Assembly (NCBI RefSeq): GCF_900167945.1 | Contig: NZ_FUZA01000002.1 | Location: 682,001 to 746,000, forward strand | Reading direction: 5' to 3' | Source: Dyadobacter psychrophilus | GTDB lineage: Bacteria > Bacteroidota > Bacteroidia > Cytophagales > Spirosomataceae | Length of the DNA: 64,000 bases | Shown here: positions 19,725 to 28,085 of the stretch, in pieces | Numbering within the stretch: position 1 is the first letter of the stretch | Layout of the letters: each line of letters opens with the position of its first letter | Notes under the pieces: model-generated | Seen by the model: the letters and a program-made list of their open reading frames with translations, nothing else | Databases searched by the model: none | What the model was told of the DNA's origin: nothing | Translations under genes and position numbers: made by a program

Positions 19725-20891
19725 ATGAACTTCAAAAATATATATAACACAGCGCTGGGATTGTGTCTGGCGGCAGGAATGCTGCTTACGTTCCAGAGCT
19801 GTAATGAGGATGATGTGGACGGCGCACCGTCGATCACCAACGTCCGCCTGCTCGATCCTACCAAAGCCGACAGTTCGCTGAATGCAGCGGAACCCGGCAC
19901 GCTGATCGTGATCCAGGGCCAGAACCTGGGCAGTGTGATGAAAGTGTATTTCAATGATTTCGAAGCGACATTCAATGCAGCATTGGGCAGCAACTCCAAT
20001 CTGATCGTGACCATCCCAGCCAATGCGCCTACGAAGGCGGTGGATGCGGGCGTTTCCAACAAGATCAAGGTGCAAACCAAAGGTGGGGAAACGACTTATG
20101 ATTTCGTATTATCGGCTCCGATGCCAGTTTTAACCGGATTGTACTCTGAGTTTGTAAAGCCTGGAGGCACGCTCGTGATTCAGGGTGATTATTTTTACAA
20201 CATTAAATCCGTAAAAGTAGGCGCAACCAACTTGCAGATCCTGAGCACGACTGTAAAGCAGATCACGGCCAAAATGCCCGTTACTGCAATTTCAGATGTT
20301 GTTACAGTGGAAGGAGAGTTTGGCACAGTCAAAACAGCATTCAAAGTGAATGGTACGGAAGGGCATATGATCAATTTCGATGTTCCTGCAACAACCTGGG
20401 GTTCTGATGTGTGCTATGGAGCGGCTGCGATTTTGCCTGCAACCGATCCGGGTGCTATTTCAGGTAAATATTCAAGGATCAAACAAACCAAGTTGCCTGC
20501 AACCGGCTATGCCGATGCATGGGTTTTCGCCACTTGCAATTTTGATTTCAAGCTGGCGGCAGGACCGGCGGCGGAAAGACAATTCAAGTTCGAGCACAAC
20601 ATTGCAGAACCTTGGAAAGCGGGTAAATACGACATCACCATCACAGCAGGCGGCACGGAATACACTTATGCATTCCAGCCCTGGAATTCCACTGAATTTA
20701 CGTCAACCGGTTATCAAACCACTGGTTGGAGAACTGCTGTCATCGAGCTTTCGGAGTTTAAAAGCGCAGCAGGCGGCACTATCGCTGACGTATCCAAAGT
20801 AAGCGATTTGAAAGTATCATTCGGCACGCCGGACGTTGCAATTGCGTCATTTAACGGGAGTGTTGACAATTTCCGGATTGTGAAAAAATAG
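19725..20891 (+). CDS. TIG-domain surface glycan-binding lipoprotein (SGBP-B-like)
   Basis: A 388-residue lipoprotein (signal peptide ending TFQSC) in the third position of PUL 1, where surface glycan-binding proteins are encoded. Residues about 34-130 and 132-208 are two IPT/TIG immunoglobulin-like domains (GTLIVIQGQNLGSVMKVYF; GGTLVIQGDYFYNIKSVKV). The C-terminal 175 residues, with NFDVPATTWGSDVCY and a late KVSDLKVSFGTPDVA, fit the binding domain seen in SGBP-B proteins of xyloglucan loci. The likely role is to hold the polysaccharide at the cell surface. The glycan specificity is inferred from the neighbouring alpha-xylosidase, not from this sequence alone. Confidence 0.85.
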   Translation: MNFKNIYNTALGLCLAAGMLLTFQSCNEDDVDGAPSITNVRLLDPTKADSSLNAAEPGTLIVIQGQNLGSVMKVYFNDFEATFNAALGSNSNLIVTIPANAPTKAVDAGVSNKIKVQTKGGETTYDFVLSAPMPVLTGLYSEFVKPGGTLVIQGDYFYNIKSVKVGATNLQILSTTVKQITAKMPVTAISDVVTVEGEFGTVKTAFKVNGTEGHMINFDVPATTWGSDVCYGAAAILPATDPGAISGKYSRIKQTKLPATGYADAWVFATCNFDFKLAAGPAAERQFKFEHNIAEPWKAGKYDITITAGGTEYTYAFQPWNSTEFTSTGYQTTGWRTAVIELSEFKSAAGGTIADVSKVSDLKVSFGTPDVAIASFNGSVDNFRIVKK

Positions 20892-20921
20892 CATGTCGGA
20901 AATTACATTATTCACTATGGA

Positions 20922-20955
20922 CAGGGCGCCAGGCATTCGTTTGCCGGGCGCCCTG
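20922..20955 (+). terminator. strong hairpin between SGBP and GH31 genes
   Basis: CAGGGCGCC-A-GGCA, a 6-nt loop (TTCGTT) and TGCC-G-GGCGCCCTG form a 13-bp stem with one A-G mismatch, followed by CTTATTT. It starts 31 bp after the SGBP stop and ends 23 bp before the GH31 start. The T tract is weak, so it may attenuate or protect mRNA rather than end all transcription. Confidence 0.65.
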
Positions 20956-20978
20956 CTTATTTACTTACGGGCATTACA

Positions 20979-23393
20979 TTGCATTCCATTATGGTTATCT
21001 TAATTAATTTACGAAAAGCATTTACCCTATTAATAATGCTTAGCCTGCTCTTCATCGGTTCTCAGGCCACTGCCCAGCAGAGCAAGCTCGTGAACGAACC
21101 TGTTGACATCAGCGGAGATTTCAGGGATTTTTCCAACACCTTGTTTTTTGCGGATAGTCTGGCTGCATTCGATCCTGCGACCGGCATTGGGAAAATCAAA
21201 TGGAAGCGGCACGAGCCATTTTCTGCACATAATTTTGATAACTCCATGCTGAGCTATAAGCGGTCTTATAGCAACGAATTTCCTTCCATTGAATACGCTC
21301 AGGATCCTGTTTTGCCGTTTTCGGTTGAATTTACTTCGCCTCGTACAGTCCGCATCCGCGCGAATACGGGTGCTCAGGGTGCTGCCGGAGAGCCTTCTTT
21401 AATGCTTGTGAAGGAGCCTGTGAAGGATGATTCCTGGGAGTATAAAAAAATCAATGGTGGTCACGAATACACGAATGTCCACGGATCTGTTACGATTTAT
21501 GAAAATCCGTGGAAGATATTAATTAGGGATGCGAATGGGAAGGTGCTTACACAAACGCGGGGTCAGGCGGATGGGAGATCTTCCTACACGCCGACTTTGC
21601 CGTTCTCATTTGTTCGCCGCGCTTCGGATTACTCGCGGAGTGTTGCAGCGGTGTTTTCTATTTCGCCGGATGAGAAGATTTTTGGCTGCGGAGAGTCATT
21701 CACGAGGCTGGACAAGAATGGGCAAAAGGTGGTTCTGTGGACGCACGATCCGAATGGTGTTCAGACGCAAACCATGTACAAGCCCATTCCATTTTACATG
21801 AGTTCGCGGGGTTATGGCGTGTTTATGCACACAACTTCGCCGATTACATGCGATTTTGGGGCGACCTACGGAGAATCCAATGCCATGCAGATTGGCGACG
21901 AGAACCTGGACCTATTCGTGTTTTTGGGTCAACCGAAAGACATTTTAGATGAATACACAAACCTGACCGGAAAAGCGTCCATGCCGCCGCTATGGTCATT
22001 TGGTTTGTGGATGAGCCGTATAACCTACTTTTCAGAACAAGATGGGCGTAATGTTGCCGCCAAACTGCGCGAAAACCGCATTCCTTCCGACGTGATACAT
22101 TTTGATACGGGCTGGTTTGAAACCGACTGGCGTTGTGACTACAACTTCGCGCCAAGTCGTTTTAAAAATCCGGAAGGCATGATCGCCGATCTTAAAAAAC
22201 AGGGTTTCCGCACGTCGCTGTGGCAGTTGCCTTATTTTGTTCCAAAAAACACATTGTATCCGGAGATTGTGGGCAAAGGCCTGGCCGTGAAGAATGCAAA
22301 CGGGACCATTCCATATGAAGATGCTGTGCTTGATTTTTCCAATCCCAACACAATCAAATGGTATGAAGATAAAATCTCCGGACTACTGAAACTGGGTGTG
22401 GGCGCGATTAAAGTTGATTTCGGTGAAGCAGCGCCACTGTCCGGCGTATATGCGTCCGGTCGTACGGGCTTTTATGAGCATAACCTTTATCCATTGCGTT
22501 ACAACAAGATCGTTTCGGAACTGACAAAAAAATTGACCGGTGACAACATTATCTGGGCAAGGAGCACCTGGGCAGGAAGTCAGCGTTATCCGATTCATTG
22601 GGGCGGCGATGCCGAGACAACGAATAAGGGAATGGAAGCGCAACTCCGTGGCGGATTGTCACTTGGACTTTCCGGTTTTACATTTTGGAGCCATGATATA
22701 GGCGGTTTTACCATGAAAACGCCGGAAGATCTTTATCGCCGATGGTTGCTCATGGGCCTGCTCAGCTCCCACACACGCACGCACGGACAAGCGCCCAAAG
22801 AACCATGGGAATACGGGGAAGACTTTCAAAATTATTTCCGAAAAGCGGTTGAGCTGAAATACAAGCTCATGCCCTACATCTACACCCAGTCCAAACTTGC
22901 GTCTGAAAAAGGGCTTCCAATGGTGCGCGCATTGCTGGTTGAATTCCCGGACGATCCGGGCGCGTGGATGGTGGATAATGAATATATGTTGGGATCGGAC
23001 ATTCTGGTTGCCCCATTTTTTGAAAACACCAAAAGCCGGCAGGTGTATTTGCCAAAGGGAAAATGGGTAGATTACCAAACACGCAAAGTGTATGAAGGCG
23101 GCTGGCATGATATCGCCGCTGGCGAGCTGGAAGTGGTCATGTTAGTTCGCGAAGGAGTTGTGTTGCCGCACGTAAAAGTGGCGCAGTCTACGGATCAGAT
23201 TGATTGGAAAAATATTGAACTGGTCGGTTTTAGTGTGAATAGTGCGAGCACGACGATGAAGCTTTTCCTACCAGGCGAAAGCCAGGTGAAGGATGTTTTG
23301 GTTGTTAAGAAAGGCAGGAAACTGGTGATGAGCAGGGGCGTTAACTTTTCACTTACAAAAAATACTTTTGATACTGGGCGGGCAGCGCGCTGA
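20979..23393 (+). CDS. GH31 alpha-glycosidase, probable alpha-xylosidase
   Basis: Secreted or periplasmic glycoside hydrolase of 804 residues with a signal peptide ending near residue 33 (GSQATAQQ). The N-terminal beta domain (36-330) is followed by the TIM barrel with PLWSFGLWMSR and FDTGWF. The catalytic nucleophile is Asp480 in IKVDFGEAAP and the acid/base Asp544 in HWGGDAETT. The K-x-DFGE form is that of alpha-xylosidases such as YicI, whereas alpha-glucosidases carry a DMNE-type site. It should release xylose from alpha-xylosylated oligosaccharides taken up by SusCD. The first of two close starts (20979 and 20991) is given. Its last 41 bp overlap the convergent DUF1080 gene. Confidence 0.92.
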   Translation: MHSIMVILINLRKAFTLLIMLSLLFIGSQATAQQSKLVNEPVDISGDFRDFSNTLFFADSLAAFDPATGIGKIKWKRHEPFSAHNFDNSMLSYKRSYSNEFPSIEYAQDPVLPFSVEFTSPRTVRIRANTGAQGAAGEPSLMLVKEPVKDDSWEYKKINGGHEYTNVHGSVTIYENPWKILIRDANGKVLTQTRGQADGRSSYTPTLPFSFVRRASDYSRSVAAVFSISPDEKIFGCGESFTRLDKNGQKVVLWTHDPNGVQTQTMYKPIPFYMSSRGYGVFMHTTSPITCDFGATYGESNAMQIGDENLDLFVFLGQPKDILDEYTNLTGKASMPPLWSFGLWMSRITYFSEQDGRNVAAKLRENRIPSDVIHFDTGWFETDWRCDYNFAPSRFKNPEGMIADLKKQGFRTSLWQLPYFVPKNTLYPEIVGKGLAVKNANGTIPYEDAVLDFSNPNTIKWYEDKISGLLKLGVGAIKVDFGEAAPLSGVYASGRTGFYEHNLYPLRYNKIVSELTKKLTGDNIIWARSTWAGSQRYPIHWGGDAETTNKGMEAQLRGGLSLGLSGFTFWSHDIGGFTMKTPEDLYRRWLLMGLLSSHTRTHGQAPKEPWEYGEDFQNYFRKAVELKYKLMPYIYTQSKLASEKGLPMVRALLVEFPDDPGAWMVDNEYMLGSDILVAPFFENTKSRQVYLPKGKWVDYQTRKVYEGGWHDIAAGELEVVMLVREGVVLPHVKVAQSTDQIDWKNIELVGFSVNSASTTMKLFLPGESQVKDVLVVKKGRKLVMSRGVNFSLTKNTFDTGRAAR

Positions 23394-24225
23394 GCTGTTT
23401 GATGCGCACGTCGCGATAAAAAACTTCGGCGGCTTCGCTTTGCAGCTGGATCTTGCCGCTGGTCATCGGCACTTCTTCGCCGCCGGGTTTAATGTAACGT
23501 GAGTTTTTCAAAACCATCACCACATGCCCGTTTACAATATGCAGACTTTGTCCCTCAAAACAGATTAATTCCAATGTATTCCATTCATTATCCGGTTTTT
23601 CAAAGTTGCCGGAGCGCATACAGAAATAATCACTTCCTGATTTGAATGTACCAAAAGGCTGGCTTTCATCAGCGACGCGGTTCATCACACCTTCCGATGG
23701 AAATGAGCGGATATCAATTGCGGAGCTGGCCTGGCACCAGTAATCCCCCATATGCCCCTCCATGATCTGGAATTCCTGCGACATCATCCACGTACGCCAG
23801 TATTCGGCGCCCGCTTCGCCGGTGGAATGATACAAAATACCTGAGTCGCGTAGTTTTGTTTTTCGGGGTTCGTATTTGTTTGCTCCCCATTTGACCTGTA
23901 ATCTGAGGTGATAGTTTTTGTAAGATTGTTTGGTAAAAACGCATCCGTAAGTCTCTCCGCTAATGCGTAAAACCGGGCCGCCCGGCTCGTCGAGCATTTT
24001 AAAAACCTGACCCTTGTCCTTGTTATATCCAACGGGCGCTATTTCCTTACCGGCCGCGTCCGTTGGTATTTTTCCATTATAGTTGTCTTTATGTTTATAG
24101 CTGAGATAATTCTCCCATTGACTCAGGTCCTTATCCAGAAGCACGACCCATTCTTCCTTATTTTGCATGGAAGGCAGTATACAAATGCTCAATAATGCAG
24201 CCAAAAGTAAAATTGTCAATCTCAT
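23353..24225 (-). CDS. DUF1080 (3-keto-disaccharide hydrolase/lyase family) secreted protein
   Basis: A 290-residue secreted protein starting at ATG 24225 (MRLTILLLAALLSICILPSM); the frame is open 87 bp further up, but those residues are not signal-like. It has the beta-sandwich pattern of the DUF1080 family: EWVVLLDKDLSQWENYL at the start, YHLRLQVKWG, GILYHSTGEAG, FQIMEGHMGDYWCQ, EWNTLELICFEGQSLHIVNG and GKIQLQSEAAEVFYRDVRI at the end. Some members cleave 3-keto glycosides; others only bind glycans. The last 41 bp overlap the end of GH31. The divergent AraC gene 119 bp away is a likely regulator. Confidence 0.88.
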   Translation of the reverse strand: MRLTILLLAALLSICILPSMQNKEEWVVLLDKDLSQWENYLSYKHKDNYNGKIPTDAAGKEIAPVGYNKDKGQVFKMLDEPGGPVLRISGETYGCVFTKQSYKNYHLRLQVKWGANKYEPRKTKLRDSGILYHSTGEAGAEYWRTWMMSQEFQIMEGHMGDYWCQASSAIDIRSFPSEGVMNRVADESQPFGTFKSGSDYFCMRSGNFEKPDNEWNTLELICFEGQSLHIVNGHVVMVLKNSRYIKPGGEEVPMTSGKIQLQSEAAEVFYRDVRIKQLSALPAQYQKYFL

Positions 24226-24344
24226 ATGCGATTCAGATTTAAAGTGCCGTATTCTGTTTTCTTTTACAAAAATAGGAATGAGGAAACACCGGCTTTTGTA
24301 TAAATCCATCATCTGTCGGTAGATTTACATTAAGATCTTATTTC

Positions 24345-25172
24345 ATGAAAAGATATATACTTCACGAGCCGTTCAGCATTTATCATTTTGAGGCCGATGT
24401 GTGGCAGCATTCCGTGCACAAGCACACGTATTTTGAGATCATTTTTATTTTAAATGGGAGTGGGGTGCACCATATCAACGGACATGCTTACGCATATGCA
24501 AGCGACGATGTGTTCCTGCTGGGGCCAGAGGATTTCCACCATTTTGAGATCAGCGAGACCACAGAATTCTGTTTTGTGCGCTTCAATGAGTCTGTTGAAA
24601 AGCAGCAGCAGGAAGCGGCCTGGCAGCCGATCATCAGGACATTGCTCAGCACTTCATCGCAAAGTTCAAATTCCATTGTGACTGATAAGCAGGAAAAACA
24701 AAAGTTGCGGCATTTGCTGGCTGTACTGGAGGCGGAATGCGCGAATGAAAAATCTGCTTATTTTGACATGGTGCGCGATAGCATTTTGCGGAGTATGCTG
24801 CTGGTTCTTGCGCGGAACCTTTTCAACCATTCGCCGGCCGATGATGCCCGAAAATATTCTGTGGAGGCAATTTTAATGTACATTCGTCAGCACATTTTCC
24901 AACCCGAAAGTCTTACGATAGGGCATCTGGCGATGCGATTCAATTATGCACCGGCTTACATCAGCTTGTTTTTCAAAAGGCACACCGGCGAATCGCTCAA
25001 ACAGTACATTATCAGGTATAAAGTCAGGATTATCGAATCGCGGTTGCTTTACAGTAAGCATACACTGACGGAAATAGCGGACGAATTCGGGTACACCGAT
25101 GAGAGCCACCTTTGCAAACAATTTCGCAAATACACCGGCATTTCACCCGCATTATTCCGTCAGCGCGGGTAG
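24345..25172 (+). CDS. AraC-family regulator with cupin sensor
   Basis: Transcription regulator of 275 residues. The N-terminal 90 residues form an AraC-type cupin (HKHTYFEIIFILNGSGVHHING, then DDVFLLGPEDFHHFE), and the C-terminal 100 residues hold two helix-turn-helix motifs (LTIGHLAMRFNYAPAYISLF; TLTEIADEFGYTDESHLCK) ending with YTGISPALFRQRG. This is the layout of sugar-responsive activators. Its gene starts divergently from DUF1080 and follows PUL 1, so both are plausible targets. I did not find a matching 21-bp repeat in the 119-bp divergent gap. Confidence 0.93.
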   Translation: MKRYILHEPFSIYHFEADVWQHSVHKHTYFEIIFILNGSGVHHINGHAYAYASDDVFLLGPEDFHHFEISETTEFCFVRFNESVEKQQQEAAWQPIIRTLLSTSSQSSNSIVTDKQEKQKLRHLLAVLEAECANEKSAYFDMVRDSILRSMLLVLARNLFNHSPADDARKYSVEAILMYIRQHIFQPESLTIGHLAMRFNYAPAYISLFFKRHTGESLKQYIIRYKVRIIESRLLYSKHTLTEIADEFGYTDESHLCKQFRKYTGISPALFRQRG

Positions 25173-25222
25173 ATATCAGATCTAGCATTCGATATCGGAC
25201 TTCTACTCGTAAGCCTTTCTAT

Positions 25223-25867
25223 TTAAAATACCACAATGCCTCTTTCCCAGGACGCGCTGTCCGGATGTCTGTAAAAGATGTACATTGGTTTCATCACGAT
25301 GGTGTAATCATCAAAAATCCAGGTCATACTCTGGTCTGCTCCGGCTTTCGCAGCCTCGAAGTCATAATTGTAATGAAAGCGGCTGGTGTCGAGGTAGGCA
25401 CTTTTTCCCGGAGGCACGAGGCGGAATGCTTCATCTGATCCCGAAGAAGTAATTACTACGGTCTTTTTGGTGTCGTCCCAGTTAAACGTCATGCTGGTGG
25501 GTCTCGAAAACTTCATATTTGTGCCAAAAGCACGTGCAGGAGGCGCAAATGGTGAGTTTGTCCAGACAGAACCGCTGTAAAAGTTTACATAACCCACATC
25601 TTTCGACCCACTGCCAGCCCAGAATGTCACATAAACAGCGTCACGGTATAAAATCATAAGTGAATCTGCGAGCACGTTGATGGTGTCTTGGCCAACAACC
25701 CGGTAAGCTTTCGATATGTAAAAAGGTACCGTACCGAGTTGACTGTAAAACTTTTCTTTATCAAACTCTTCTGCGGTCACTTCCTCTTTTTCGACAGTTT
25801 CATCGGTGCAGGAGCTGGCAAAAAGCGCAAAGGACAAAATCAGTGCGGAGAATAACAGTTTCTTCAT
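25223..25867 (-). CDS. lipoprotein of unknown function
   Basis: A 214-residue protein with a lipoprotein signal (ALFASSC, Cys20) and an acidic linker rich in Glu. The remaining part is beta-rich (RDAVYVTFWAGSGSKDVGYVNFYSG; SMTFNWDDTKKTVVITSSG) with a Trp and Tyr-rich C-terminus (DDYTIVMKPMYIFYRH). I recognise no family with confidence; it resembles small Bacteroidota outer-membrane lipoproteins of beta-sandwich type. It is convergent with the AraC gene 50 bp away and divergent from the DUF4142 gene. Confidence 0.7.
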   Translation of the reverse strand: MKKLLFSALILSFALFASSCTDETVEKEEVTAEEFDKEKFYSQLGTVPFYISKAYRVVGQDTINVLADSLMILYRDAVYVTFWAGSGSKDVGYVNFYSGSVWTNSPFAPPARAFGTNMKFSRPTSMTFNWDDTKKTVVITSSGSDEAFRLVPPGKSAYLDTSRFHYNYDFEAAKAGADQSMTWIFDDYTIVMKPMYIFYRHPDSASWERGIVVF

Positions 25868-26042
25868 GGAAAGATTAGTTTAGAAATTGGCTTCATCGCC
25901 TTAAACACAGACAAATAAACTCGTCAATAGCGTTGCACATTTTTTATAAATGTTTAGCAAAAAACGGAATTCTATGGAGCTCATTGGATTTAGGGGAATA
26001 ACTTACGCCAACAGGTACGCTTTTTGATACATTTTCGAGCTG

Positions 26043-26060
26043 TGCCGGAATTATCCGGCA
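26043..26060. promoter_or_regulatory. 7-bp perfect inverted repeat before DUF4142
   Basis: TGCCGGA-ATTA-TCCGGCA lies 36 bp upstream of the DUF4142 start codon. It could be an operator or a hairpin in the 5' leader. There is no T tract, so it is not a terminator. Confidence 0.4.
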
Positions 26061-26096
26061 TCATGAATTTTATCACCACTTAAACAATGAATACCA

Positions 26097-26681
26097 ATGA
26101 AAATTGCATCAACATTCTTAACACTCGCAACCGTAGCCATGTTATGGAGCTGCGGGTCGAAATCGACTGAAACAACTGACACAACTGAGTTTGCCGACAG
26201 TACCAATGAGGCATTAGACGACAGCGCTTCCACTGATTCGGCATCCGCAGTCGCCGACGACGACGCCGAGTTTGCAGTAGAAGCCGCAAATGGCGGAATG
26301 GCAGAAGTGGCATTGAGCAAAATCGCCGAAGAAAAAGCCACGGATCCGAAAGTGAAAGCATTTGCAAAACAAATGGTGACAGACCATTCAAAAGCGAATG
26401 ATGAGTTGAAAACACTGGCATCGAGCAAAAATATCACATTGCCTTCGGCGCCAAATGAAGAAAAACAAAAGGCAGCAGCTGACCTGGGTGGCAAAAGCGG
26501 CAGCGATTTTGACAAAGCATACATATCGCAGATGAAAAAAGATCATGATAAGACAGTGAAACTTTTTGAAGATGCGCAGAAAGAAGTAAAAGATGCAGAG
26601 TTAAAAGCTTTCATCGACAAGACCTTACCGGTGATCAAAGCGCATGCGGAACATGTAAAAAGTCTTGATAAAAGCAAATAA
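26097..26681 (+). CDS. DUF4142 lipoprotein
   Basis: A 194-residue lipoprotein (AMLWSC lipobox, Cys19), with an acidic Asp/Ser/Thr linker to about residue 58 and then a helical DUF4142 bundle. The family signature is plain: NGGMAEVALSKIAEEKA, then VKAFAKQMVTDHSKANDELKTLA and DKAYISQMKKDHDKTVKLFEDAQKE. This ferritin-like fold without obvious metal ligands is common in Bacteroidota envelopes and often linked to stress; its reaction is unknown. It is transcribed alone and ends at a strong terminator. Confidence 0.93.
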   Translation: MKIASTFLTLATVAMLWSCGSKSTETTDTTEFADSTNEALDDSASTDSASAVADDDAEFAVEAANGGMAEVALSKIAEEKATDPKVKAFAKQMVTDHSKANDELKTLASSKNITLPSAPNEEKQKAAADLGGKSGSDFDKAYISQMKKDHDKTVKLFEDAQKEVKDAELKAFIDKTLPVIKAHAEHVKSLDKSK

Positions 26682-26716
26682 GGATAGGTGCCGGGTTCAA
26701 CTCCCTGCATCTCCAC

Positions 26717-26752
26717 AAAAATGCCGTTTCGGATTTCCGGAACGGCATTTTT
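26717..26752. terminator. bidirectional rho-independent terminator
   Basis: AAAAATGCCGTT and AACGGCATTTTT form a perfect 12-bp stem, extended inside by CGGA/TCCG. A-rich and T-rich flanks let it end transcription of the DUF4142 gene on the plus strand and of the nuclease gene on the minus strand, which stops at 26758. Confidence 0.9.
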
Positions 26753-26757
26753 GTGTT

Positions 26758-27807
26758 TCAAGTACCTGATTTCTGTGAAGATGTTAGCAATTGCGTTTCA
26801 ATAGCTCGCTTCTCTCGCTCGATCTCCGCAATCAACTCGTCCTCTGTTGGCAGATAAAGCATGTACTTAGTAGCAAAGAGCTGCTTACTATCACTCAAAA
26901 TACTATACTTTACAACAGTTTCATCTTTTTCAGTACAAAGAATGATTCCAATCGTGGGATTGTCATCATCTTGCTTTTTCAGATCATCGAACATGCGGAT
27001 GTACATATCCATTTGCCCGGTATCCTGGTGTGTCAGCTTGCCCGTTTTTAAATCAAAGAGAACAAAGCATTTAAGAAGATAATTGTAAAAAACCAGATCA
27101 ATGTAAAAATGACTTGTTTCCGTACCGATCCTGAATTGTCTTCCTACAAACGAAAATCCTTTTCCCAGTTCGAGTAAGAATTGTTGTAAATTTCCGATTA
27201 ACGCTTTTTCAATATCTTGCTCCAATGCACTTATTGGTTCGGGAATATTCAAAAATTCAAAAACATAGGGATCTTTAATGAATTCATTTGCTGAGAGCAT
27301 TTCAGATTTTTCATTATTTGTCAGATGAGTATTTTGCTTTTGAGACGAAAGCAATCGCTGATAGTAAGAGGAATTAATATTGCGCTCCAATGTTCGTGTG
27401 CTCCACATTTGATCAGCACACTCATTGAGGTAATAGGCCCTTGCTTCCGGACTTTCTATCCGCATTATCAATCGGTTATGGCTCCATGATAATTTGCTAC
27501 ACACCGCGTAGCAAATTGCCTCATCAGGGTAAGTAAGATAAAACTGCCTGAAATTTCTGATATTCGCATAGGAAAAGCCCTTGCCTAATTCGGTCGTGAG
27601 CGCAATGGAAAGTGTTTTTAGTATCGCCTCGCCATAAGCTGCTTTTTGCTCCCCATGCTGCTCTTCCTGCACTATACGCCTTCCCATTTTCCAGTAGGCA
27701 ATTACCATTTCACTGTTTACTGCGCTATAAACTTTTTGCCGGGCTAGCTGCAAAATTTGCACAACATCTTTTATCAAAGACGTTGACGGAGCATCAAATT
27801 CATTCAT
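26758..27807 (-). CDS. DUF1016 / YhcG-type PDDEXK nuclease
   Basis: A 349-residue protein with the two-part layout of the YhcG family. Residues about 10-160 form the N-terminal helical domain (VYSAVNSEMVIAYWKMGRRI, FRQFYLTYP, LSWSHNRLIMRI). Residues 175-340 form the PDDEXK nuclease fold: FYIDLVFYN with Asp237 and VLFDLKTGK with Asp252 and Lys254. Related proteins usually have ELK, so the Glu to Asp change still fits the D/E-x-K motif. Members are linked to DNA repair, toxin-like or phage-defence functions, but biochemical roles are mostly unproven. Here it stands alone, with no restriction or toxin partner nearby. Confidence 0.92.
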   Translation of the reverse strand: MNEFDAPSTSLIKDVVQILQLARQKVYSAVNSEMVIAYWKMGRRIVQEEQHGEQKAAYGEAILKTLSIALTTELGKGFSYANIRNFRQFYLTYPDEAICYAVCSKLSWSHNRLIMRIESPEARAYYLNECADQMWSTRTLERNINSSYYQRLLSSQKQNTHLTNNEKSEMLSANEFIKDPYVFEFLNIPEPISALEQDIEKALIGNLQQFLLELGKGFSFVGRQFRIGTETSHFYIDLVFYNYLLKCFVLFDLKTGKLTHQDTGQMDMYIRMFDDLKKQDDDNPTIGIILCTEKDETVVKYSILSDSKQLFATKYMLYLPTEDELIAEIEREKRAIETQLLTSSQKSGT

Positions 27808-28003
27808 AAGTGTTACGGCCTTCGTGAATCTGTGGGTTGGAGGTAGTATGTGCCATTCGGAAATGTTGTTTTGTTAAAAAAAGCAATTTATATAAATCCT
27901 CGGGGAAGTGCCCGGATATCTTACAGGCATTGCAATGTATCTTACCGGGCGGAGTTGTTGCGTACTGTTGCCGACGGTTGGTGCTTTTTAAAAACCCTCG
28001 TTC

Positions 28004-28033
28004 TGGCTACAAATCGGCTTGATTTGGCTACAA
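28004..28033 (+). promoter_or_regulatory. 21-bp-spaced direct repeat, probable AraC operator
   Basis: TGGCTACAA occurs at 28004-28012 and again at 28025-28033, so the period is 21 bp, two helical turns. This is the layout of AraC-family sites. It ends 52 bp before the SDR start, and an AraC gene follows the SDR. The rest of the 278-bp gap upstream of the SDR gene (27808-28085) shows no gene. Confidence 0.65.
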
Positions 28034-28085
28034 CCTTGGCTTTGCGGAGCCCGAAATTTGCTTCCTCAAAACTTAAAAGTAAACA

